From Thermococcus litoralis DSM 5473 (GTDB taxonomy: Archaea > Methanobacteriota_B > Thermococci > Thermococcales > Thermococcaceae), in the NCBI RefSeq assembly GCF_000246985.2, contig NC_022084.1, forward strand, positions 1,286,817 through 1,350,816: 64,000 nucleotides of DNA, in the 5' to 3' direction. Under the pieces are notes generated by a model, which had not been told where the DNA came from, did not search any database, and saw only the letters and a program-made list of their open reading frames with translations. Made by a program: the position numbers and the translations under genes. Positions 24,310 to 33,133 of this stretch are shown piece by piece (position 1 is the first letter of the stretch; every line of letters starts with the position of its first letter).

Positions 24310-25383
24310 GTGGAGAGAAAAATTTTTGAGAAAAGAATAAACCGGTTCCAGGAGCTTTTGAAGAGGGAAGACATCGACGGTGCAGTAATAAGAACGCTCT
24401 CGACTTTTGTCTACTTCACCGGCACGAAGTGGCTTAGGCCAGCCCTTTTAATACCTCAAGAGGGAGAACCAACCGTAATCGTTGCCAAAGGGGAAGCCGA
24501 ACTCTTCAAACAGAGGAGCTGGATTGAGAACGTCGTGGAGTTTCAAAAGACCGAAGACCTCATGGCCAATGTAACTATCTGGATAAAGAGAAACGGTTAC
24601 AGCAGAGTTGGCATGGAGTTCAGCGTGGAGAGAGATGCTTACATTCTCTTTTATGAACTCTTTAAAAAGCTCAACCCCGATGTAGAGGTTGTGGACGTTA
24701 GAGGACTTTCCATGGAGCTTAGGATGATTAAAGACAAATGGGAGCTGGAGAATATAAGAAAGGCAGGAAAAATAGCTGTGAAGGGAATGAAAGTTGCGGA
24801 GGAGGAGATAAAACCTGGAAAGACGGAGCTTGAAGTTGCTGCTGAGATTATGAGAGAGTTAATGCTTAACGGTAGCGAGGAGCCAAAAGTTTACGTCTCG
24901 GCAACTCCAAGAGCCCATGCAGAGCCCTTTAGGGACGTGGAGGTCAGGGAGGGAAGCGTTGTATCCGTCGTCATAGGCGCCGACTGGAACCACTATTACG
25001 CAAACATAACTAGGTCTTTTCCAGTGGGAGAAATAAGCGAGAGGGCAAAAAATGCCATAGATGCAATGGAAGAGGCATACATAACCTCTGTAGAGAATAC
25101 AAAGCCTGGTGTGAGATTTGCCCAGGTGGAACGGGAGATTGAGAAGATCTACACATCCAGAGGGCTTAAGGAGTACTACATAACCGGCTACACTCATGGC
25201 GTTGGGCTTCTCATTGAGGAAGACCCGATAACGACGATAGTTGTCCCACACAGGGCGATGGAGGCTAAGGAAGGCATGGTGCTCGCCATGGTTCACGCCC
25301 CTCTGATGATACCGGAAGGGGCAGTAAAGAAGGAGGACACTTTCATACTTGGCAAAAAGTTAGAGAACGTGACAAAATATTAA
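24310..25383 (+). CDS. M24-family (Xaa-Pro peptidase/prolidase-like) protein with altered metal site
   Basis: About 357 residues with a creatinase-like N-domain (1-125) and a pita-bread C-domain. The order of motifs follows prolidases. The first metal Asp (GADWNHYYANITRSF) is present, but the second, usually in S/G-DITR, is Asn here. The His (TGYTHGVGLLIEEDP) is kept. The usual E of the EPG segment is replaced (AMVHAPLMIPEG), and the last Glu (KKEDTF) is kept. Two of five ligands are thus changed, so activity as a two-metal peptidase is doubtful. The start GTG 24310 has AGAGGTG before it; GTG 24301 is inside that site. Confidence 0.8.
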   Translation: MERKIFEKRINRFQELLKREDIDGAVIRTLSTFVYFTGTKWLRPALLIPQEGEPTVIVAKGEAELFKQRSWIENVVEFQKTEDLMANVTIWIKRNGYSRVGMEFSVERDAYILFYELFKKLNPDVEVVDVRGLSMELRMIKDKWELENIRKAGKIAVKGMKVAEEEIKPGKTELEVAAEIMRELMLNGSEEPKVYVSATPRAHAEPFRDVEVREGSVVSVVIGADWNHYYANITRSFPVGEISERAKNAIDAMEEAYITSVENTKPGVRFAQVEREIEKIYTSRGLKEYYITGYTHGVGLLIEEDPITTIVVPHRAMEAKEGMVLAMVHAPLMIPEGAVKKEDTFILGKKLENVTKY

Positions 25384-25386
25384 AAA

Positions 25387-26199
25387 TCAGAAAGCTCCAG
25401 TGCCAATTCCGCAGATCTTCGCAAAAGGACAGATGGAGCAGTCCTCTGTGTATGGCTTTAATGGGGGCTCACCTTTAACTGCTTTCGTTATTTCTTTTGC
25501 CTTCTCCATGTCTTCATCGTCCCCTTCAAGGACGAGCGTTACACTTCCTTCCGCTCCTCCAGCGCCGCCAGCGGCTATTGGGATTGCATCAACATTGGCA
25601 AGTATCTCGTAGGCTTCAACTTCGGTTATAGGGATTGCGTGTGGAATAGGGACTAAAGCGGAGTATAGCCCTGTCCCCCAGTCAAAGGACTTTATTCCCG
25701 TCAGCTTTGCGCTTACTTCCACAGGCGTTGGAGTGAACTTCTCGAGGCTGATTGGGGTTATGGTTAATACTCCCTTGGTTATTGTCCATCCAAAAGTTCT
25801 GCCGATTGTTCCCCCGTCTGGAGCGGCTGCAAAAACCGCAACATTCCAATTAACGTCTATGGCGTTTCCTCCTTTTATAAAAACATCCTCAGGCCCCATC
25901 TCTTTCAAAGCTTCAAGTGGGTCGTCAAAGGGCTTTCCCTTGTAGAGGACGAGGTGCTTTGGCCATGTAGCCTTTGGGGTAACGCACGTTCTTCCCTTGC
26001 TTATAATCCCCACTGTCCATTTTTCTTTCTCAATTTTCTCTCCGAGGATTTCTTCTGCAATGTAAGCGGCTGTTGTTCCAGTTGCTATGTATACAAAACC
26101 GTTCTTGAGGGCGTTTTGAACTTCTTCCATAGCAACAACGGCTTTAGCAATCAAGCGCTTGCTTTCGGAGGGAGTTAAAGTCACAAGGGCTCTTTGCAT
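25387..26199 (-). CDS. Conserved hypothetical protein with a C-terminal Cys cluster
   Basis: A 270-residue protein of a family I know only as uncharacterised. It has ATGTTAAYIAEEI (a Gly-Thr loop like nucleotide or sugar-phosphate binding sites), FIKGGNAIDVNWNVAVFAA and GGAGGAEGSVTLVLEGDD. The tail CSICPFAKIC may hold a metal or Fe-S centre. The start at 26199 follows GGGGTGA; the ATG at 26208 is before that site. It converges with the M24 gene with four bases between stops. No operon partner is visible. Confidence 0.7.
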   Translation of the reverse strand: MQRALVTLTPSESKRLIAKAVVAMEEVQNALKNGFVYIATGTTAAYIAEEILGEKIEKEKWTVGIISKGRTCVTPKATWPKHLVLYKGKPFDDPLEALKEMGPEDVFIKGGNAIDVNWNVAVFAAAPDGGTIGRTFGWTITKGVLTITPISLEKFTPTPVEVSAKLTGIKSFDWGTGLYSALVPIPHAIPITEVEAYEILANVDAIPIAAGGAGGAEGSVTLVLEGDDEDMEKAKEITKAVKGEPPLKPYTEDCSICPFAKICGIGTGAF

Positions 26200-26458
26200 G
26201 AAAATCACCCCATTAAATCTTGCATCTTAACCTTATTAAAATTGTGGAAAAGAGGTTAAAGAGAGTCTATAACGGACTTAACATCTTCGGGTGGTTATTT
26301 TTGTTGGCAATGAAAGTCTTCTGAAATGCAGTTTTCTCTAGCATAACACCTCAGCTCAAAACTAACTATTAGACAAATTTGAGTATTTGTAACCATCAAC
26401 ATGTAATAATAGCCAAAACTATTTAAGTTCCAGCATCCTATTTTCTTTGGTGTATTAG

Positions 26459-27464
26459 ATGGAAAATAAAGAGATAGCGATATTTGCCGGAGGCTGCTTC
26501 TGGTGTATGGAAGAGGCCTTTGAGAGGCTTCCCGGAGTGATTGAAGCAATATCTGGCTACACCGGCGGCTGGGTGGAGAACCCTACCTACGAGCTCGTTT
26601 CAACGGGTGATACAGGCCACAGGGAAGCGGTTAAGGTTATCTACGATCCCTCAAAAATTTCCTATGAGAGACTTTTGGATGTCTTCTGGAGAAACATAGA
26701 TCCCATGGATCCAGGCGGCCAGTTCGCCGATAGGGGCGAGCAGTACAAGACGGCTATATTTTACCTCAACGAAGAACAGAGAAAGCTAGCTGAGGAATCG
26801 AAGAGGAGACTTGAGCTCTCTGGAATATTCAAAGAACCCATAGCCACTGAAATCCTCCCGGCGAAGAAGTTTTATCCGGCCGAAGACTACCACCAGGGCT
26901 ACTACTTCCGCTTTGAGACGAAGTATAAGAACTACAAGCTCTATTCTGGAAGGTTAGGCTTCATAAAGTCTGTGTGGGAGAAAAACCGGCACTTTCGCCT
27001 CTTCCCTGAGAGGGAGCTTTACTGGCTTGGCTACGTGAAACCGAGCGATGCAGAGCTTAAAAAGCCTGCTAACTCCTCTCCAGTATAGGGTTACACAGTT
27101 TGGATACACTGAGCCACCGTTCCACAATGAGTACTGGGACAACCATGAGGAAGGAATATACGTTGATGTGGTCTCGGGTGAGCCCCTGTTCAGCTCTCTC
27201 GATAAGTACGATTCCGGAACTGGATGGCCGAGCTTCACGAAGCCCCTTGAGGAGTGGGCTATCGTTGAGGCTGAAGAGTGCAAGGGCTTTCTTTGCGGGC
27301 GGGAAGTAAGGAGCCGCTTTGCAGGCTCCCACCTTGGCCACGTCTTTGAGGAACCTACTCCAACTGGAAAGAGGTACTGCATAAATTCTGCTGCTATTAG
27401 GTTTATTCCCAGAGAAGAGCTTAGAAAATACGGTTATATCGCCTACGAGCAGCTCTTTGAATAA
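26459..27464 (+). pseudogene. msrAB: Bifunctional methionine sulfoxide reductase MsrA-MsrB, one frameshift
   Basis: Repairs S- and R-methionine sulfoxide in proteins. The MsrA part (to about residue 180) has the catalytic [11 protein letters not shown]. The MsrB part has SGTGWPSF and the catalytic [11 protein letters not shown]. The frame breaks at 27058-27070. KPSDAELKK should run on into [11 protein letters not shown], but an extra base near AAAAAGCCTG sends it to a stop at 27088. The MsrB frame then runs open to 27464. Fusion of A to B is known in Thermococcales, so I read this as a single gene. A TATA-like CTATTTAAG lies at 26419-26427. No zinc CxxC pair is evident in the MsrB part. Confidence 0.85.
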
Positions 27465-27591
27465 TATGATTTTGGAGAGTAGAGGGAGGTTGTAAAAGAA
27501 GGGCATGAAGGAGGAATTTCCCAGGGACTAGACTTGTAGTATAATGTGTTGTCTATTAACCTTTTTTGTAGAAAAAAGAAACAGAAAAGGC

Positions 27592-27945
27592 TCAAAGTGA
27601 TTCAATAACCGCCTTAACTTCCTCAAGCGGCTCTTTGATGACTTCAACTATGTCATCTGCAGTGTTTATGGCAACGTATACGCTTCCTTCTTTCTCGTAG
27701 AGCAGTACTGGACAGGGAGCAAAAGATCCAACCTCGTATTCAACTTTTGTCATCTCGTAGAACTTCTTCGGATTGCAGACGTAGAGGATTCTATATGGCT
27801 CCATCTCAACTCCAAGCTTTGCTTTAACTACTTCACTCGGCGTAAATTCAAGCACGACCTTGTATCCCTTCTCCTCAAGCTTTGCCTTCAACTTTTCTTC
27901 GGCTTCTTTTAGAGACATTTCGACCTTTCTTCTATACCTAAACAT
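27592..27945 (-). CDS. DUF302-family protein
   Basis: A 117-residue protein of the DUF302 fold. Typical features are the N-terminal amphipathic helix (SLKEAEEKLKAKLEEKGYKV), PYRILYVCNPKKFYEM, and FAPCPVLLYEKEGSVYVA. Its two cysteines (VCNP, PCPV) lie at positions often seen in the family. The function is unknown, though the genes are frequently near sulfur or redox genes. Start ATG 27945 has AAGGAGGTGG before it. It follows the TlpA-CcdA gene by 12 bp and is likely cotranscribed with it. Confidence 0.85.
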   Translation of the reverse strand: MFRYRRKVEMSLKEAEEKLKAKLEEKGYKVVLEFTPSEVVKAKLGVEMEPYRILYVCNPKKFYEMTKVEYEVGSFAPCPVLLYEKEGSVYVAINTADDIVEVIKEPLEEVKAVIESL

Positions 27946-27957
27946 TTGACCACCTCC

Positions 27958-29239
27958 TTAAAGTTTTGCAAGCTTTTCAAATAGAGCACTCCAGAGCTTG
28001 AGGGGAGTTAGTTCGGTGAGCATCAGAGCTCCGAAGAGGATTATCACAATCCCCAGAATTTTCTCCCACTTAGCTTTCTTCTCCTTGGTTAGGCTTAGTC
28101 TGTTCGATAGGAACTTTTTATTTATCCAATCCGCAAAATCTTTTGAGCTAAGGATCAAATAGATGGTAAGCCCCATTCCCAGACCGTAGATACCCATGAC
28201 CATTATCCCCTTTAAGACGCTTCCACTTAATGCTGCTGTAATAACAGCAAACCCAACGTACGGTGCTATGCATCCAATCCAAGTGGCTCCAAGTGCAGAA
28301 CCCAATAGAAAGTCGTAAAAATAGCCGTTCTTTGATGAAATCCTCTCTGAAGGAGAGGGAATGAATTTAACCACTTTTTGGTTAACAGTATTACTTATTA
28401 GCGATGCTCCAACCAGAATGAACCCGAGGCCACCTACAAGATAGAGAGCCCCCCCTAACCTGAGCGATATAAGAGCCCAAGCTACCTGCTAAGGCCCCAA
28501 GCAGGGAAAAAGACACAACAAGGCCTGCTATAACAACCTCAATCTTCCTCTTTGCAAAGAGGAGTGAAAACGTTCCCGCTATAAGAGGGAGAACACAGGG
28601 CGAAAACACGCTTAGAATCCCAGCTGAGAAGATGGGTAGGAGGACTGCTAAAGATAAATTGCCTGTGGAAGAGGTTTCATCTTTCCCTTGTGATTCCTCG
28701 CTTGACCTCTCGCTATTCGTCGCATCCCCGAGGCTGTTCTGCACAAAAAATTCCAAACCTTCGGGATTTAATGCCCCAACGGCCACCCCTTTCAGAATCT
28801 TCTCTCCATTTTCAACTTTGAATATTGCCATGGTTGGTGTCCCAGGCACGCCGACGTTTATTAGCTCACCCTCTTCTTTTGGGGTGTAGTAGCCCACGTT
28901 GTCCGGCTGGATGACGAGAACTTTATCGTAAACCCTGTACTGGAGGTTTGTTAGTGCTCTCCCTTTATAAACGTCGATTGAGACCAAATTTATGCCCCTC
29001 AAGACTTTCTCTGCCTTTTGTGTCGGGAAAACATTGGTTTTCATATAATTACAGGCTGGACAAGTCTCTGAATGATAAAAGATGAAGAAGTGTTCTCCTT
29101 CATGATCTGAAAGTAAGGTCTCAAGCTCTTTTTCGCTTGAGATCGTGTAAAACTCCAAATTCCCATAAGTTACACTACTCGCACTCACCAAGCTTGTGAA
29201 GATGACAAGTGCAATCAGGAGCATAGTGGGCTTTCTCAC
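27958..29239 (-). pseudogene. Thioredoxin-like/CcdA (DsbD-type) fusion, one frameshift
   Basis: A membrane thiol-disulfide system in one chain. A signal peptide is followed by an extracytoplasmic thioredoxin-like domain with SETCPACNYMK and the cis-Pro region GVPGTPTMAIF. Then comes a CcdA-type membrane part with FSPCVLPLIAGTFSLLFA and WIGCIAPYVGFAV, whose cysteines carry electrons across the membrane. The frame is lost at a G7 run (28449-28455). With G6 it reads on through GALYLVGGLGFILVGASL into the second open part, which ends at 27958. This again may be a homopolymer error. It would keep extracellular thiols reduced. Confidence 0.85.
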
Positions 29240-29299
29240 ATTTTCACCCCAAGAAATGTGGAAAAATGGATTAAAAAGCTTTTCTTGAAGGGTTTTTCA

Positions 29300-29629
29300 T
29301 CAAAAGGTCATCGGAACGTAGCCCTTCTCAAGGTGCTCTGCTATGATCTTTCCTACATACTCTACTTTGGTATATTTTTGCAGGGAAACCTCAAACCCCT
29401 CAAGCTCCGCGATCCTCTTACATGCTACTGGAAGCTTTCCAAGCTCTTTAAGCTTCTCAATCCACGGAATGAAGCGCTCGTCTCCATCTGCTACTGCCTT
29501 CTCTATCGGCCCGAAGAGGATAACCTCAACGTCCTCAACCCATTTGTGTTTTATTGCATTGGTTGCCCACATAAAGCCAGGTAAGGCCCTCTCGTCGTCG
29601 CTTGAGATTATGACCAAAGCCTTAGCCAT
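29300..29629 (-). CDS. DsrE/DsrF-like sulfur-relay family protein
   Basis: A 109-residue DsrE-fold protein. It has KALVIISSDDERALPGF at the first strand, VEVILFGPIEKAV, and a late ELGKLPVACKRIAELEGF. The single Cys (VACKR) sits where DsrE/TusD-like proteins have their persulfide-carrying residue. A role in sulfur transfer is inferred. It is encoded two bases before a small Cys-rich protein on the same strand and close to the thiol-disulfide genes. Confidence 0.75.
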   Translation of the reverse strand: MAKALVIISSDDERALPGFMWATNAIKHKWVEDVEVILFGPIEKAVADGDERFIPWIEKLKELGKLPVACKRIAELEGFEVSLQKYTKVEYVGKIIAEHLEKGYVPMTF

Positions 29630-29631
29630 TT

Positions 29632-29838
29632 TCAGCCCTCCAAAGCTTTAATGAACTCCTCAAAGCTCCCGACGGATATCTCCTTTTCCCCGGCTATGAC
29701 GTTTATGTTGCCGCATTCATATTTTGCGCAGAGGCCTATGCACTCCTCAACGCTAACACTGTAGCCCTTCTCTTCGAGGAGCTTCACAACCTCATCGAGC
29801 CTCTCCCCAGCGCAGAACTTGCACACCTTAGCTTCCAT
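29632..29838 (-). CDS. Small four-Cys protein
   Basis: A 68-residue protein with VCKFCAGERLDEV, then SVEECIGLCAKYECGN. The C-x2-C and C-x3-C-x4-C pattern and the fold outline resemble small DUF1450/thioredoxin-like ferredoxins, but I cannot fix the family. It could bind a metal or [2Fe-2S] cluster. Start 29838 is chosen for GGTGAT upstream. It is cotranscribed with the DsrE-like gene, which suggests a joint redox or sulfur role. Confidence 0.65.
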   Translation of the reverse strand: MEAKVCKFCAGERLDEVVKLLEEKGYSVSVEECIGLCAKYECGNINVIAGEKEISVGSFEEFIKALEG

Positions 29839-29989
29839 TAGCATCACCAATCTGTGCTTAATGAAGCAGACTTATGGCCCTTATCCTTTCCAAAATGGAA
29901 AAATTCTTCTGCGAAGGCTTGACATTCCTGCCCCATGTAAGGTCCCTCCGAGAGCTTTTTAAGCAAATCAGTGAAAAATAATTCTGGTG

Positions 29990-30190
29990 ATGCCCGTGCC
30001 GATGGTGATAATTGAGGGCCCGAAGGCGGATGTGGAGACCAAGAGGGAGCTCGTGAAAAGAATAACCGAGGTGATAAGGGAGGTCTACAAGGTGCACCAC
30101 GTGAGCGTCATAATCCACGAGAACGAGACTGAGAACGTTGGCTCGGATGGCGAGCTCCTCTCGGACATAATAGCGAGGAGAAGGGGATAA
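29990..30190 (+). CDS. 4-oxalocrotonate tautomerase family protein
   Basis: A 66-residue tautomerase-superfamily protein. After removal of Met, the catalytic Pro-1 (PVPMVIIEGP) is in place, followed by the helix KRELVKRITEVIREVY and the strand HVSVIIHE. Family members catalyse keto-enol tautomerisation of dicarboxylic acids, but the archaeal substrate is unknown. ATG 29990 is used because it places Pro next to Met; an in-frame GTG lies three bases before. It stands alone between minus-strand genes. Confidence 0.85.
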   Translation: MPVPMVIIEGPKADVETKRELVKRITEVIREVYKVHHVSVIIHENETENVGSDGELLSDIIARRRG

Positions 30191-30201
30191 ACCCCTTCCC
30201 T

Positions 30202-31581
30202 TTACCCCCTTGCAGAAACGGCTTTCTTCAAAGCCCCTATCCTTATCCGCCCCCACAGGAAGCCGACGATAGCAGCAACCATGTTTCCAATTACTATTCC
30301 AATCCACACTCCCCTGAGGCCCAGGGTCGTGTAGTGGACGAAGATGTAGGCAAAGCCCACCTGCATCACGAGCGTCCTGAATATTGTGAGGATTAGGGAC
30401 TTCTCGCCCTCCCCTATGCCCTGGAACATCGCCGAAGTCATCATTCCGAAGGGCGTGAGGACGAGAAAGACCGGGAGGGTTCTTAAAGCGCTTATGAGCT
30501 CCCCCTTTATCACCTGGGCAGATTCTGAGTACGTGAAGAGGTAGGCCACCTGAGGCGCGAAGAGCATTATGAACGCAACAACCGCAAGCTCTATCATGAA
30601 GGCGATCTTGATGGCATAGAGATAGGCAGTTTCAAGCTTTTCAAAGCTCCTCTCCCCGTAGGCCGCTCCAGTGACGGATGTGGTCGCTGCCGCCATTCCG
30701 AGTATGGGCACTATGCCGAGCATCGTGATTCTCCACGCGCTCGTGAAGACGGCAACCCCGTTCTCTCCCCCAGCGGTTATGGCGACGCTGTTGAGGAAGA
30801 ACATCGCTATGGACATCGAGAGCTGGGAGAGCGAGGAGGGCAGGCCAACTCGGAGGATGTCCTTTAGGATCTCCCTGCTCGGCGAGAAGTCTCTAAGGTT
30901 TATGTCCACGTAGGTGTCCCGCTTTATGAAGAGCCAGTAGGCGATGAAGAGGAAGGTCACCACCATGGAGAGCAGCGTCGCGTAAGCGGCTCCAACGACG
31001 CCAAAGCCGAGGGTGTAGATAAACACCGGGTCAAGGACTATGTTGAGGCCCGAGCCGAGCACCATGGCTAACATGGCCCTGTTGGCGTCTCCCTCCCCCC
31101 TCAGGATGCCGTTGCCGACGTTGTTGAAGACTATGACGAACGCTCCGACAAGGAGAACCCTCGCGTACTCTATGGCCAGCTCGACGGCCTCTCCTTTCGC
31201 GCCCATGGAGCGGAAGAGGGAATCCATAGCCGGGAGCATTGTGATGGTTATTGTAACTCCAAGGATGAGGGAGAGGATGAGGGAATGGACGGCAACGTTG
31301 TCAGCTCCTTCCTTGTCCCTCGCGCCTATCCTTCTCGCTATCGCGGAGCTCGTGCCCACCCCCAGGCCAGCTGCAAGCGCTATTATGCCCATGAAGACCG
31401 GGAAGAAGAGGCCGACAGCGGCAAGCGATTCTGGCCCCAGGCCCGAGACCCATATTCCATCGGCGAGGTTGTAGAGGGTCTGAACCGACATGCCTATCAT
31501 CATGGGGATCGAGAGCCTGACTATGGCCTTTTTGGGGTCGCCCCTCAAAAGCTGGACGCCCTTCGTGGTTTTTTCACTCAT
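30202..31581 (-). CDS. MATE-family multidrug/cation efflux transporter
   Basis: A 459-residue membrane protein with about twelve predicted segments and the two-fold repeat of MATE/DinF-like exporters. Typical pieces are RLSIPMMIGMSVQTLYNLAD, GLGVGTSSAIARRIGARDK and ILGMAAATTSVTGAAYGERS. It probably exports cationic compounds by Na+ or H+ antiport. The ATG overlaps the stop of the upstream MarR gene (ATGA), which makes a regulator-pump operon. No substrate can be given. Confidence 0.92.
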   Translation of the reverse strand: MSEKTTKGVQLLRGDPKKAIVRLSIPMMIGMSVQTLYNLADGIWVSGLGPESLAAVGLFFPVFMGIIALAAGLGVGTSSAIARRIGARDKEGADNVAVHSLILSLILGVTITITMLPAMDSLFRSMGAKGEAVELAIEYARVLLVGAFVIVFNNVGNGILRGEGDANRAMLAMVLGSGLNIVLDPVFIYTLGFGVVGAAYATLLSMVVTFLFIAYWLFIKRDTYVDINLRDFSPSREILKDILRVGLPSSLSQLSMSIAMFFLNSVAITAGGENGVAVFTSAWRITMLGIVPILGMAAATTSVTGAAYGERSFEKLETAYLYAIKIAFMIELAVVAFIMLFAPQVAYLFTYSESAQVIKGELISALRTLPVFLVLTPFGMMTSAMFQGIGEGEKSLILTIFRTLVMQVGFAYIFVHYTTLGLRGVWIGIVIGNMVAAIVGFLWGRIRIGALKKAVSARG

Positions 31582-31990
31582 TCTTCTCCCCCCAGTCCTT
31601 TTATGGCCTTCCTCAGCAAGTTTGCAAAAACAATCCTCTCATCTGCACTCATTTCGGCAAACATCTTTTCATCAAGCTCCTCTCCAGCCTTTGATATTTC
31701 TTCGAGCAACTCAAGGCCTTTATTTGTGAGCCCTACCCTATAGCTCTTCCCCTGCGCTCCCTCTCAACAATGCCTTTATTTTCAAGAGAGCGGAGAACCT
31801 TTGAGGCGGTCGCTTTGGAGACCTTCATCGCCTTTAAAAGCTCGCCCTGGGTTCTGGCCTCTCCAAGGTGGATAAGGGCCTTAAACTCCAGGAAGGTTAT
31901 CCCGATTTCCTCAAGCCTCCCTTCGAAGGCTTTTCGCATGAGCCAGTAGAGCTCCGAAACCAGGTCGCAGGGTTTTTCACTTTTCTGCAT
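31578..31990 (-). pseudogene. MarR-family regulator of the MATE operon, one frameshift
   Basis: A winged-helix regulator. The first frame gives LVSELYWLMRKAF, ITFLEFKALIHLGEA, recognition helix MKVSKATASKVLRSLENKG and the wing VERERRG, then stops at 31733. The second frame continues as KSYRVGLTNKGLELLEEI and ends IKGLGGEE at 31578. One G is missing at a G4 run (31749-31752). The whole would be about 137 residues, normal for MarR. A 16-bp perfect palindrome overlaps its start region, which suggests autorepression. It probably responds to a compound exported by the pump. Confidence 0.85.
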
Positions 31991-31991
31991 G

Positions 31992-32007
31992 AGTTTCAAT
32001 TGAAACT
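31992..32007. promoter_or_regulatory. 16-bp perfect palindrome AGTTTCAATTGAAACT (MarR operator candidate)
   Basis: The palindrome lies immediately before the ATG (31990) of the MarR gene, between it and a TATA-like GTTTTAAACC (about 32009-32018 on the minus strand). It thus covers the likely transcription start. The size and placement fit a MarR dimer site. Confidence 0.7.
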
Positions 32008-32072
32008 TGGGTTTAAAACTGTTTCCTAGAAAACCATATTAACCCTGCCGGCGAAATTAAAAGGGTGATACC

Positions 32073-32534
32073 ATGAAAACGCTCGTCGTCTTCTACTCCC
32101 GGAGCGGGACCACTAAGAGAGTGGCTCAAGAGCTCGCAGAGGCCCTCGGTGCTGACATCGATGAGGTTATAGACAAGAAGTCCCGCAAAGGCATCCTTGG
32201 CATTCTGAGGGCGGGCTACGACGCCACGAGGGAAAAGACAACGGAGATAGAGTTCACGAAAGACCCCTCGGAGTACGACTTCGTCATAGTCGGAAGCCCT
32301 GTCTGGAACCGTAGGGTAACTCCCGCGATCAGGACGTACCTTCTGCAGAACAGGGGAAAAATCAAGGCAGCTGCTTTCTTTGCTACCTGCATGGGCAACT
32401 CCGGAAAGTGCCTCGACCAGATGGAGGAGCTCTATGGCGATAAGGCGGTCCTTAAAAAGACCCTGGTGAAGAAGGAGCTTGAAAAAGGAATTAAAGAACT
32501 CCAGGAGGAGCTCAAGGCCCTGATGGCTACTTAA
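32073..32534 (+). CDS. Flavodoxin
   Basis: A 153-residue flavodoxin. The FMN phosphate loop is YSRSGTTKRVA (about residues 8-18), and the ring-binding segments are GSPVWNRRVTP (about 74-84) and FFATCMGNSGK. It is an electron carrier or NAD(P)H:quinone reductase-like flavoprotein in the cytosol. ATG 32073 follows GGGTGAT. Its 3' end overlaps the convergent nitroreductase gene by 8 bp. Confidence 0.88.
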   Translation: MKTLVVFYSRSGTTKRVAQELAEALGADIDEVIDKKSRKGILGILRAGYDATREKTTEIEFTKDPSEYDFVIVGSPVWNRRVTPAIRTYLLQNRGKIKAAAFFATCMGNSGKCLDQMEELYGDKAVLKKTLVKKELEKGIKELQEELKALMAT

Positions 32535-33063
32535 ACCTCTTTCCAAACTCGTTGTGGCTGACCTTTTCCCACTCAAAGACTTCATCGCCGTGGGGCGGCT
32601 TGTTCTCCGCGGGATAGCCTACCCCGATTATGCACAGTACGCGGTAGTTTTCTGGAATTCCCAGAAGCTCCCTTACGTACTCCTCCGCTGTTTTGGTCTC
32701 GTCGTGCATCCTGTTCCGTATCTGCACCCAGAAGGAAGCTAAACCCAAAGCATACGATGCAAGATGGATGTGTTCGGCCGCTATGCTTGCATCCTCGATC
32801 CAGACGTCGCTCCTGCTCTCATCGGCGGCAACGACTATCGCCAGTGGTGCCGTTTTGAGACCGGAGGCACCGAGTTTTGCCCTTGAGAGTGCCTCAAGCT
32901 TCTCTTTCTCGTCCACCACTATGAAGTGCCACGGCCTCTTGTTGTAGGAGCTCGGAGAGAGGAAAGCCGCTTCCAGGAGGCTCTCAACCACCTCTCTCGG
33001 GACGGGTTTGTCCTGAAAGCGCCTTATGCTCCTCCTCTTTTTGAGCACCTCAAAGAACTCCAT
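32527..33063 (-). CDS. Nitroreductase-family protein
   Basis: A 178-residue FMN-dependent nitroreductase-fold protein. Residues RRSIRRFQDKPV and SPSSYNKRPWHF form the N-terminal FMN site, and LGIPENYRVLCIIGVGYP is the C-terminal conserved block. It may reduce quinones, nitro compounds or flavin with NAD(P)H. Start 33063 has GGTGGGAGC before it; an upstream in-frame ATG (33120) lies before that site and overlaps the neighbouring promoter region. It converges with the flavodoxin gene, a possible redox partner. Confidence 0.88.
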   Translation of the reverse strand: MEFFEVLKKRRSIRRFQDKPVPREVVESLLEAAFLSPSSYNKRPWHFIVVDEKEKLEALSRAKLGASGLKTAPLAIVVAADESRSDVWIEDASIAAEHIHLASYALGLASFWVQIRNRMHDETKTAEEYVRELLGIPENYRVLCIIGVGYPAENKPPHGDEVFEWEKVSHNEFGKRFK

Positions 33064-33133
33064 GCTCCCACCGCTAAGGTTTTTGGATGGAGGGTATAAA
33101 AACTGTTTGAAAACGTTCAACCGGGTGATCGAT

